Assembly (NCBI GenBank): GCA_002691835.1
Contig: NZJA01000113.1
Span: 1 to 8,367, forward strand
Direction of reading: 5' to 3'
Length of the DNA: 8,367 bases
From: Planctomycetota bacterium
GTDB lineage: Bacteria > Planctomycetota > UBA8108 > UBA1146
Notes under the pieces: model-generated
The model's input: the letters and a program-made list of their open reading frames with translations, nothing else
Told to the model about the DNA's origin: nothing
The model's database searches: none
In this document: one piece after another, positions 1-6,422 of the stretch
Layout of the letters: each line of letters begins with the position of its first letter
Numbering within the stretch: position 1 is the stretch's first letter
Made by a program: the position numbers and the translations under genes

Positions 1-2205
1 GGAAGATTGGAACTCGACCAACTTCGATCAACGACCGTTCACCCTTTACACGATTTCCAAAACCTCGCTGGAGACTCACGTTACCTGATATTGACTCCTA
101 CGGGCGCAAGGCTCATGGACAGTAAGAGTGGGCGATCTCTGTGGAAATTTGATCTCGAACAGAATTCCCCTGTAACCCGTGGAGGGATTTTCCTCGATCG
201 ATCCCGTCAGGCATGTCGTCTTCTGACTATGAACTCTTCCGGTATCTGGCTTTGGAACAAGAAAAGCATCTTCAAACTTGAAACTCAAACTGGCCAAATA
301 TTGTGGCGACGAGGGATTCCGGATTCCCCAGTCAGCGAGGAAGAACAGGAATTCTGGATTCATGCGGTCAGCGATGGAGATGCCGTCATCGGAATCAGTG
401 ATTCGAGGAGAATCTATCATCTCGATCCCAATAATGGAGAGTCTCTTTGGACATACGCCGATCGTGGCATCCTGATTGACACCCCGAAGATCCGCGAGGG
501 CCAACTGCTCCTTGGCTATTCGATTCCAGACAAAGTGGAGGTTCGCGAGATCCACTCAGGAGAGGTGACTCACAGCTGGGATTTAGAAGGAGAGGTTTCC
601 GGCCTCTCGAATTCCCCGTCCTTTACCCCCTCTGGATATCTATATTCCACTGAAGGTGGAATCATGACTCATCGTAGCAGTGATGGCTCCACTCTTTGGG
701 AAACTCAGCTGCCAAGCGAAATTTCGGAGGTGCAACTGACCGATGATGAACAACAGATCATCGTTCGTCAGTATTGGAGTGATGAGCACCCCACCCTTCT
801 CGGAATTCAAACTCAAGATGGAAAACTTCTCTGGCAGAAAAAGTTGCCGCAATCACTGAGAAGAGTGGTATCCGTCAGTGCCATCGATGAAGAAATCCTC
901 GTCCTCTGTGATGGATTTACCGAGCGTAGCCTGATTTGCCTAAAGACTCCGAATAGTGTTCCGATTACTGCGATCCCGGAAGCCGAGCAGCTTTGGAAAC
1001 GAGATCTGGTTCCTTCTTACGATGCGGTGGATCTCAGAATCCAGGGGTCATGGCTTCTCGTTGTCGATCGACTTCGTGGGGACCTCTCCATTCTCGATCG
1101 CTTTACGGGGACTCCTTTGGATCAAAAAAACGGTCTAGAGGCCGTCACCCGATACACTCGCCCTCTCGGTCGTATGCATGCTGCCACCGTGTTGGGAGAC
1201 CGATTGATCATCGTCTGTGCACGAGGATCAGCAGCGTTCCACTCTCAGCAACCCTTCAGTAGCGAGAAGTCCACTTGGCAACAGCTGGGCTCCTTTCTTG
1301 ATATGCCTCCCCCAACGGACCCTGATTTCCAAAGGCGGAATTCGATCTCTCATGAAGTCGAGATTCGAGAAAATCTCTTGAAGGACACCCTGACTCCCCT
1401 TTTGGAGAAGAGTTATGCCAGCTGGGAGTTGGAATCTCTCGAAAGGCTCAATGCTCTTTCACGACTCGATGAGATTCAGGTTCCTTTCATGCCTGTTGCT
1501 CCCGTGATCGATGGTTCCCTGTCAGAGCCTTGGAATACTTCCGCAGGGATATCACTGGAACAGCCTCGATTCGTTCGAAGCCTGCAAGGAATCGGTGAAA
1601 TCAAAATCCCGTGGCAGGATCGATCCGATTTATCCGGGAAGCTCTTCCTCGGGTGGACGGAAAAGGGCTTACATATCGCAGTCGAGGTTTCTGATGATCA
1701 GGTAACGGTTCACAATAGAGATGCTCTGAATTGGACCGGCGATTGCTTGCTAATGGTCCTCGATACATTAGGTGACGGTGGCCAGACTCCCCGTTCTGAC
1801 GATCAGGTCTTGACCCTCGCATTCGTCCCACCACGCCAACAGGAAGATCCTGAGGAAGAGGAAGACATCCCAGGAGAATCCGCAGAGGAACTTCCATTTC
1901 CAGAAGATGAACCCGAGGAACCGGAAGGTCAGCATGTGGTCGCCCATCGGGGAGACCAAGAGGGGGTCACCTACGAAATGATGATTCCCTGGAGTAGTAT
2001 TCTTGCCCAACGGGATGAGCAGATGACCGAGCCATGGCCAGGGATGAAAATGCGCCTCGGAATCGCAGTGACCGATGATGATACCGGTACCGGAGCCACT
2101 AAATATCTGGGATTGACCCCTGGAATGGTTCTTCACAAGGTGATGGAGCGTCTTTGGGAGGGCTGTTGCCCCGATTTGCTATTGCCGATTCGGCTGATTC
2201 GCTGA
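1..2205 (+). CDS. PQQ-like beta-propeller protein with C-terminal CBM9/DOMON-like domain (5' partial)
   Basis: The frame is open from the first base, so the true start and any signal peptide lie upstream; residues here are counted from the TTG at base 7. Roughly residues 1-430 form a quinoprotein-like propeller. The repeat signature 'D-x-x-x-G-x-x-L-W' recurs with Trp at about 46, 100, 148, 231, 276 and 330, and a degenerate copy (LDRFTGTPL) follows. A charged, probably helical linker covers about 440-490. From about 499 to the end the pattern fits a CBM9-like/DOMON sandwich: P-V-I-D-G opening, LFLGW then LHIAVEVSDD, GDCLLMVLD, YEMMIPW, and a closing D-D-D-T-G segment. An acidic stretch at 613-641 (16 of 29 residues Asp/Glu) interrupts this domain. 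Such proteins are usually exported and bind ligands or surfaces; no catalytic site is recognisable. The next gene starts 61 bases downstream on the same strand. The fold calls are fairly secure; the function is unknown. Confidence 0.85.
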   Translation, partial: GRLELDQLRSTTVHPLHDFQNLAGDSRYLILTPTGARLMDSKSGRSLWKFDLEQNSPVTRGGIFLDRSRQACRLLTMNSSGIWLWNKKSIFKLETQTGQILWRRGIPDSPVSEEEQEFWIHAVSDGDAVIGISDSRRIYHLDPNNGESLWTYADRGILIDTPKIREGQLLLGYSIPDKVEVREIHSGEVTHSWDLEGEVSGLSNSPSFTPSGYLYSTEGGIMTHRSSDGSTLWETQLPSEISEVQLTDDEQQIIVRQYWSDEHPTLLGIQTQDGKLLWQKKLPQSLRRVVSVSAIDEEILVLCDGFTERSLICLKTPNSVPITAIPEAEQLWKRDLVPSYDAVDLRIQGSWLLVVDRLRGDLSILDRFTGTPLDQKNGLEAVTRYTRPLGRMHAATVLGDRLIIVCARGSAAFHSQQPFSSEKSTWQQLGSFLDMPPPTDPDFQRRNSISHEVEIRENLLKDTLTPLLEKSYASWELESLERLNALSRLDEIQVPFMPVAPVIDGSLSEPWNTSAGISLEQPRFVRSLQGIGEIKIPWQDRSDLSGKLFLGWTEKGLHIAVEVSDDQVTVHNRDALNWTGDCLLMVLDTLGDGGQTPRSDDQVLTLAFVPPRQQEDPEEEEDIPGESAEELPFPEDEPEEPEGQHVVAHRGDQEGVTYEMMIPWSSILAQRDEQMTEPWPGMKMRLGIAVTDDDTGTGATKYLGLTPGMVLHKVMERLWEGCCPDLLLPIRLIR

Positions 2206-2254
2206 AGATAGCAGAACAGAAATCACTTCCAACACGTGCTGACCAACAGCGGGA

Positions 2255-2261
2255 CAGGGGA
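2255..2261 (+). promoter_or_regulatory. ribosome binding site deciding a TTG start
   Basis: CAGGGGA lies 5 bases before the TTG at 2267. The only nearby ATG (2309, codon 15) has AGG directly abutting it and no properly spaced Shine-Dalgarno sequence, so TTG is preferred. The rest of the 61-base gap after the preceding stop shows no convincing promoter or terminator, so cotranscription with the upstream gene is likely. Confidence 0.5.
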
Positions 2262-2266
2262 CCCCT

Positions 2267-3607
2267 TTGACTGCAGCATTATCTCGAAGAATCAGAACAT
2301 CCTTCAGGATGAGTCTTCTCCTGCTGCTTTTTAGCTGCGGGTGCGCCAGCACCCTCGATGGCGATCGCGGGGTTCCGCCATTTTATCTCGAAAGATCAGA
2401 ACAACTCTCAAATGGCGAAACCCTTGAGTCGAAACACTATTGGCCTATTTTCTCCAGTGCTAAAAGTGAGACTCTGAGTGAAACTCGAATTCTCTGGCCC
2501 CTCTACATGAACCGGGCTGAACCGAACAGTAACCAAAGCTGGCTGATTCCCATCTATCATCGTTCTGCTCACCGTCATGCTGACGGTCGCTGGGATGTGG
2601 ATGGATTCCTGCTCCCATTAATTCTCTGGGGGTCAGATCCGCTTGAAGGAGACTATTTGGCCATCGGTCCCCTCGGAGGGACCATTCGAGGACTGATCGG
2701 CAAAGATCGGATCGACTACCTGCTCTTTCCACTTTGGGCACGACTTCAGGATCGAAGTCAAATCTCGGAACACTATCTTTTTCCGATCGCTGCCGTCAAT
2801 GACGGGCCATTAAGAAAAGGCTGGCGAGTTTTTCCTTTTTATGGCGAATCCCAAGGATTCACCTCCGATGGAAGAACCCGCGATCAATCACGAACGATTC
2901 TCTGGCCCTTCTGGAATGAGAAGACCAGTCGACTGGATACCGACAACCCCATCCATTCCTGGTGGCTGTGGCCACTTTACGGACAGATCAAAAGCAATGA
3001 CCGTGTCCTTCGCTCGGTCCTTTTCCCACTCTTGTGGGAGGAACATGATGTCCGTGAAGAGATTTCATCGTGGACACTGTTTCCTTGGACCATCGGGACC
3101 CGAAAAGGCCGCTGGAACAGGATCGAACTGTATCCATTTTGGGGGCTTCATGAGCAACCGGGCCTAACCCGGGGATTCACTCTGTGGCCGTTCTGGCAAT
3201 GGGAATCTCAAGAGGCAGCAGGCCGCCAAAGACATGTTCGTCGACTCTTCCCGTTCTGGCGCTCGATCGATGACACCTCATCGGAATCAGAAACAGAGTC
3301 TGATCGACTGTTGTGGCCCCTCGCACGCTGGAAAACGGATCAAAACGGAGAAACACAGGGATCATTTCCGGCTCTGCTGCCGTTTGATGCACCACGGGGA
3401 TTCGGTTGGTCTCATGGTCGATCGACACAGTTGGCAAGGTGGAAGAAGAGTCAGCAGGGCTGGGATTTCGAACTTCTCTGGGGGGCCTTCACTTCCCGGA
3501 AAGAGGCTTCTGAACTCCAATTCTCCCTCTTCGGTGGCTTGATATCCCGGGAACAGGATCCGCGATCAGATGACACCCGCTGGCGTCTCCTGTACATTCC
3601 TCTGTAG
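2267..3607 (+). CDS. predicted lipoprotein made of W/F-P-aromatic repeats, function unknown
   Basis: A 446-residue protein that I cannot assign to a named family. The N-terminus is a lipoprotein-type signal: a basic stretch (R7, R8, R10, R14), a hydrophobic core at about 15-22, and a lipobox-like L-F-S-C with candidate lipidated Cys24 (Cys26 is an alternative). The mature part is dominated by about 17 copies of a short motif, hydrophobic-aromatic-Pro-hydrophobic-aromatic (ILWPLY, YLLFPLW, RVFPFY, TILWPFW, RLFPFW and similar), spaced 17-24 residues apart from residue 58 to 374. Between motifs are charged, turn-rich segments, which suggests repeated beta-hairpins in a barrel, propeller or solenoid. 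No catalytic motif is visible. It sits between the propeller gene and the mlaE-type permease gene, 5 bases from the permease frame's earliest possible start, so a role in envelope or lipid biology is plausible. That role is inference from context only. Confidence 0.75.
   Translation: MTAALSRRIRTSFRMSLLLLLFSCGCASTLDGDRGVPPFYLERSEQLSNGETLESKHYWPIFSSAKSETLSETRILWPLYMNRAEPNSNQSWLIPIYHRSAHRHADGRWDVDGFLLPLILWGSDPLEGDYLAIGPLGGTIRGLIGKDRIDYLLFPLWARLQDRSQISEHYLFPIAAVNDGPLRKGWRVFPFYGESQGFTSDGRTRDQSRTILWPFWNEKTSRLDTDNPIHSWWLWPLYGQIKSNDRVLRSVLFPLLWEEHDVREEISSWTLFPWTIGTRKGRWNRIELYPFWGLHEQPGLTRGFTLWPFWQWESQEAAGRQRHVRRLFPFWRSIDDTSSESETESDRLLWPLARWKTDQNGETQGSFPALLPFDAPRGFGWSHGRSTQLARWKKSQQGWDFELLWGAFTSRKEASELQFSLFGGLISREQDPRSDDTRWRLLYIPL
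2438..3388 (+). repeat. protein-level tandem repeat, about 17 x [W/F/L]-P-[L/F/I]-[W/Y] motif
   Basis: The motif prolines fall at residues 60, 78, 95, 117, 135, 155, 173, 190, 214, 236, 254, 273, 290, 308, 329, 351 and 372 of the lipoprotein. Steps are mostly 17-22 residues (24 once). Copies at 117, 135 and 372 are degenerate. The copies differ strongly at DNA level, so this is an old, selected protein repeat rather than a recent tandem duplication. Confidence 0.8.
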
Positions 3608-3655
3608 AGGTTGTGGACAGAAGTCCAAACCGGGGAAATGCGACCCTCAAGAATT

Positions 3656-3679
3656 GGGGCCTGACTTTCAGGCAGTCCC
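3656..3679 (+). other. possible stem-loop in the mlaE leader
   Basis: GCCTG (3659-3663) and CAGGC (3669-3673) pair around a 5-base loop, ACTTT. An outer GGG (3656-3658) can pair with CCC (3677-3679) across a 3-base bulge. There is no following T-run. The element lies outside coding sequence only if mlaE starts at the ATG at 3715, as favoured here. It could affect translation of mlaE or be chance. Confidence 0.25.
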
Positions 3680-3706
3680 GATTACTCCGAGGGGGTCGTG
3701 GGGAAT

Positions 3707-3710
3707 GGAG
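3707..3710 (+). promoter_or_regulatory. ribosome binding site for mlaE (ATG at 3715)
   Basis: GGAG lies 4 bases before the ATG at 3715, a slightly short spacing. The alternative GTG at 3613 has only a GAGG, 2 bases away, that overlaps the preceding stop region, which is too close for a good site. Confidence 0.4.
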
Positions 3711-3714
3711 CAAC

Positions 3715-4494
3715 ATGACGGGCTGGATTGAAGCCCTCGGGCAATTTCTCGGTCGAAGTGCCGAGACGACCGGATATGGCCTCGTCCTGCTCGCCAGAAC
3801 GGTGCTGAATCTGCCCCACCTGCTTCATCGCAGACGCATGCGAGATTGTCTCAATCTCATGTTCACCTACACTCTCGGATCCTTCACTGTCACAGCGGTC
3901 GTCGCACTGTTCACCGGAATGATTCTGGCTCTCAATGGTGGCGATTCTCTTGCGTCTCTTGGTCAGGAAAACCTCATTGGACGCATCGTCGCAATCTCCA
4001 TGATTCGCGAAATGGGCCCCTTCATGACCGCCTTGATTTTGACGGCCAGTCTCGGGAGTGGCATCGCCGCTGAGATTGGAACCATGAAAATTTCAGAAGA
4101 GATCGATGCTCTTGAAATCATGTCGATCTCACCGATTCGGTTCCTGGTCTTGCCAAGACTCGTGGCTTTGACTCTCGTGACTCCAGTGATGACGATCTTT
4201 GCTGCATTTATCGGCATTCTTGGCGCAAGCATCGTTGCTGCAAATAATTTTGGAGTGACCTGGATCGCATTTTCAAATGACGCATTGGAAAACTTGAAAC
4301 TGGGTGATGTCTACATCGGCCTGATTAAATCTGTGGTCTTCGGGATTACGATCTCGACTGTTGGTGCCACACAGGGACTGTTAACCCGAGGGGGTGCTAC
4401 CGGAGTCGGAGAAGCCGCGAGAAGAGCGGTCGTCATCACTTTCCTACTGGTCATCATTTTGGGTTACTACCTGTCATGGGTGTATTTGTCATGA
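3715..4494 (+). CDS. mlaE: MlaE/YrbE-type ABC transporter permease
   Basis: Inner-membrane permease of the Mla/MCE phospholipid transport system; it pairs with the MlaF ATPase and holds the MCE protein. The ATG at 3715 gives 259 residues, close to the roughly 260 of E. coli MlaE, with similarity starting right after it. A GTG at 3613 would add 34 polar, arginine-rich residues unlike the family. The diagnostic MlaE block runs from about 97 to 148: MIREMGP, then SGIAAEIGTM, E-E-I-D-A-L-E and a P-I-R-F...L-P-R end. Hydrophobic segments at about 53-73, 103-119, 149-178 and 203-259 fit a multi-spanning protein, with an amphipathic N-terminal helix. Where E. coli has Gly-Arg-Ala-Gly-Ser at the start of the block, this protein has Ser-Leu-Gly-Ser. 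The stop codon overlaps the start of the ATPase gene (ATGA), indicating translational coupling. Family assignment is secure; transport direction and lipid are not shown by sequence. Confidence 0.93.
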   Translation: MTGWIEALGQFLGRSAETTGYGLVLLARTVLNLPHLLHRRRMRDCLNLMFTYTLGSFTVTAVVALFTGMILALNGGDSLASLGQENLIGRIVAISMIREMGPFMTALILTASLGSGIAAEIGTMKISEEIDALEIMSISPIRFLVLPRLVALTLVTPVMTIFAAFIGILGASIVAANNFGVTWIAFSNDALENLKLGDVYIGLIKSVVFGITISTVGATQGLLTRGGATGVGEAARRAVVITFLLVIILGYYLSWVYLS

Positions 4495-5273
4495 TCCACC
4501 TAAAAAACGTCACCAAGGTTCTCTCTGGGCGCGCGATCCTTTCCGACCTGAGTATCGAGGTTGAGAAAGGTGAAACACTGGTGCTCCTGGGCCGATCAGG
4601 AACCGGAAAGAGCGTCACCCTTCGTCATATCGTTGGACTGATGAAGCCTGATAGTGGTCAGGTGGAAGTTCTCGGCAAGCAATTGACCGACAAGGAATCT
4701 CTCGCCCAAATCCGTAGCCAAGTGGGCTATCTTTTCCAAGACGGCGCTCTTCTCAACTGGTTAACAATTCACGAAAACGTGGCTCTCCCACTGATCGAAA
4801 CGCACCAGCTTTCTGCAGATGAGGTTCATGGCCGAGTCTTGAAAGCCTTGGGAGAAGTCGAGTTGGACCATCATGGCGACAAGCTACCCAGCGAAATCTC
4901 CGGAGGAATGCGCAAAAGAGCAGGCCTTGCCAGAGCCCTCGTCTGCCAGCCAAAAATAGTCCTTCATGATGAACCCACCTCTGGACTCGATCCGATTTCG
5001 TCGAGCATTATCAACGAGCTCGTCAATCGCCTGAAGTCCACTGGAATCACACAGGTACTTGTAACTCACGACATGAATTCGGCATTTGAAGTGGCCGACC
5101 GCATCGCACTTCTCCATGAAGGCAGAATCCATGTCGTTGAAAATGTAGATGGTTTTCGCGCTTCGAAGGATCCTGCAGTCCGCCAGTTCCTTGAGGGACA
5201 GGTGGTCGGCCCCCTGAGCAGAGGATTCCTAGATGGTGGCCCCTCCGAAGAAGATAGAAATGAGATCTCATGA
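4491..5273 (+). CDS. mlaF: MlaF-type ABC transporter ATPase
   Basis: Cytoplasmic ATPase that powers the Mla/MCE lipid transporter with the MlaE permease. The ATG at 4491 (260 residues) overlaps the permease stop as ATGA and begins MIHLKNV, as is usual for these ATPases; an ATG at 4476 would add five residues and lengthen the overlap. All nucleotide-binding elements are intact: Walker A GRSGTGKS (34-41), Q-loop Gln83 in LFQDGAL, signature SGGMRKR (137-143), Walker B KIVLHDEP (155-162) with catalytic Glu161, D-loop SGLD (164-167), and switch His193 in LVTHDM. The FQDGALLNWLT segment and SGGM-x-K-R signature are typical of the MlaF/MceG branch rather than of general importers. The C-terminus extends about 60 residues past the switch His and ends in a charged tail. 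Its stop overlaps the start of the MCE gene (ATGA). Confidence 0.94.
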   Translation: MIHLKNVTKVLSGRAILSDLSIEVEKGETLVLLGRSGTGKSVTLRHIVGLMKPDSGQVEVLGKQLTDKESLAQIRSQVGYLFQDGALLNWLTIHENVALPLIETHQLSADEVHGRVLKALGEVELDHHGDKLPSEISGGMRKRAGLARALVCQPKIVLHDEPTSGLDPISSSIINELVNRLKSTGITQVLVTHDMNSAFEVADRIALLHEGRIHVVENVDGFRASKDPAVRQFLEGQVVGPLSRGFLDGGPSEEDRNEIS

Positions 5274-6412
5274 CCAGAGACTTTATCGTTGGCGGAATTT
5301 TCCTGCTTGCCCTGATCCTGGTGGGATCACTGACATTCATGCTGCAGGAATACCCATCAGGATCTGCTTTGACCCTGAATGTTGGATTCGAAGATGTCTC
5401 AGGGATGAAAGCGGGCGATCCTGTTCGGGTTCGCGGTCTGCGCTCAGGGGTTGTGGACAAGATTGTCCTTGATCCACAAAAGAATCTCGCTGTCGCTACG
5501 ATACAGCTCGGCCAGAGCCTTGAGCCCCGTCAAAATTATGAGTTCAAGATTCTTCCGGCCAGTGCTCTCGGTGGTACTTACCTGAGATACAGCCCGGGGA
5601 CAGGAGACCTCGTCGCGATTGATGATCTTCGTGGTCAAGCTGGTGGGGATATTCTTGGAGAAGTTGGAGACCTACTCAACAACACCCGGGACAGCATTGA
5701 AACCGGCCTCTCTTCACTTTCGAGCTTATTGAAGAAGCTCGATTCTGGTCAGGGGATCTTTGGTGGCCTATTGACCAGCGATGATGCCAAAGTCCAATTC
5801 CTCTCCTCTGTCGAAAACTTGGAATCCCTGACCAGTTCACTGAGAAAGGGCGAAGGAATCCTGGGATCCCTCCTTTTGGAAGGATCTGATCAACAGATTC
5901 AATTCAACAGTGTGTTGACTCAAATGGATACAGAACTGACAAATCTGCAATCGGGTAAAGGAACCCTTGGCCTTCTTTTAAAAGATGAGAAGACTCGAGA
6001 AAATCTTCGGGGAACCATCGACAATTTGGCCCAATCCATGGAAGCACTTTCTGAAGCGAAAGGACTCTTGGGAACCGTCATTCATGATCCTGAGTTCGCT
6101 CAGGTATGGAAGGATACGTCTCAAAGGCTGGAAGAGGCGACAGAACAGCTCGGTCCTGAAGGGACGGGGCTCCTTTCGCGCCTGATTCACAGCAAAAAAT
6201 TGGCGGATGATCTCGCCGTCGCCTTTGCTGCAATTTCAGAGATCAGTAAAGATATCAATGAAGGTCCCGGAACACTTTACAGTCTGATCAAAGACCCCAG
6301 TCTCTTCAATGATGCCAGAGAAACTCTGACTCTACTTCGAGACTCCACTGAAGATCTGCGAGAGCAGGAACCCGTGACTTCTTTCTTCAGCATCCTCTTC
6401 GCCCCTTTCTAA
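5270..6412 (+). CDS. mlaD: MCE-domain lipid transport protein (MlaD-like) with extended repeat region
   Basis: Membrane-anchored periplasmic MCE protein, the substrate-binding partner of the MlaE/MlaF pair. The ATG at 5270 overlaps the ATPase stop (ATGA). One transmembrane anchor spans residues 6-25. A single MCE domain follows at about 36-112: GFEDVSGMKAGDPVRVRG with the usual G-x-V-x-x-I continuation, then LGGTYLRYSPG at the end. At 380 residues it is about twice the length of E. coli MlaD (about 183). The extra part (about 125-370) is predicted helical and holds six G-x-G-[I/L/T]-[L/F]-G-x-L-L repeats every 34-35 residues. The C-terminus ends hydrophobic (TSFFSILFAPF) and could pack on or insert into a membrane or partner. 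MCE proteins form hexameric rings; the long helical part may extend a tube toward the outer membrane, as in PqiB-type needles. That extension is inference. Confidence 0.93.
   Translation: MTRDFIVGGIFLLALILVGSLTFMLQEYPSGSALTLNVGFEDVSGMKAGDPVRVRGLRSGVVDKIVLDPQKNLAVATIQLGQSLEPRQNYEFKILPASALGGTYLRYSPGTGDLVAIDDLRGQAGGDILGEVGDLLNNTRDSIETGLSSLSSLLKKLDSGQGIFGGLLTSDDAKVQFLSSVENLESLTSSLRKGEGILGSLLLEGSDQQIQFNSVLTQMDTELTNLQSGKGTLGLLLKDEKTRENLRGTIDNLAQSMEALSEAKGLLGTVIHDPEFAQVWKDTSQRLEEATEQLGPEGTGLLSRLIHSKKLADDLAVAFAAISEISKDINEGPGTLYSLIKDPSLFNDARETLTLLRDSTEDLREQEPVTSFFSILFAPF
5747..6295 (+). repeat. six-fold 34-35-residue protein repeat in the MCE protein
   Basis: Repeat cores start at residues 160 (GQGIFGGLL), 194 (GEGILGSLL), 229 (GKGTLGLLL), 263 (AKGLLGTVI), 298 (GTGLLSRLI) and 332 (GPGTLYSLI). 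The steps are 34, 35, 34, 35 and 34 residues. Cores are followed by polar D/E/K-rich turns and then amphipathic helix (for example VENLESLTSSL). DNA copies are diverged, so the period is maintained at protein level. Confidence 0.8.
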
Positions 6413-6413
6413 C

Positions 6414-6418
6414 GAGGA
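6414..6418 (+). promoter_or_regulatory. ribosome binding site for the TTG start of the exchanger gene
   Basis: GAGGA sits between the MCE gene's TAA (6410-6412) and the TTG at 6423, 4 bases before it. With a 10-base intergenic gap this supports the TTG start and cotranscription with the MCE gene. Confidence 0.5.
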
Positions 6419-6422
6419 CACT

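Noticed and set aside
1768..2136. 122-codon minus-strand open frame opposite the CBM9-like domain
   Set aside because: It overlaps well-supported coding sequence, including the acidic tract whose complement reads as Phe/Leu-rich sequence. No independent evidence supports it.
2257..2265. GGGG-A-CCCC palindrome before the lipoprotein start
   Set aside because: A single-base loop cannot form a hairpin. The G-run is better explained as the ribosome binding site.
2438..3388. DNA-level tandem repeat or CRISPR-like array suggested by the recurring Trp-Pro motif
   Set aside because: The motif is conserved only in protein. Nucleotide copies and spacings vary, and the frame is continuous.
3599..3610. 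CCTC-TGTA-GAGG dyad over the stop codon of the lipoprotein gene
   Set aside because: The stem is only 4 bp and no T-run follows, so it does not support a terminator.
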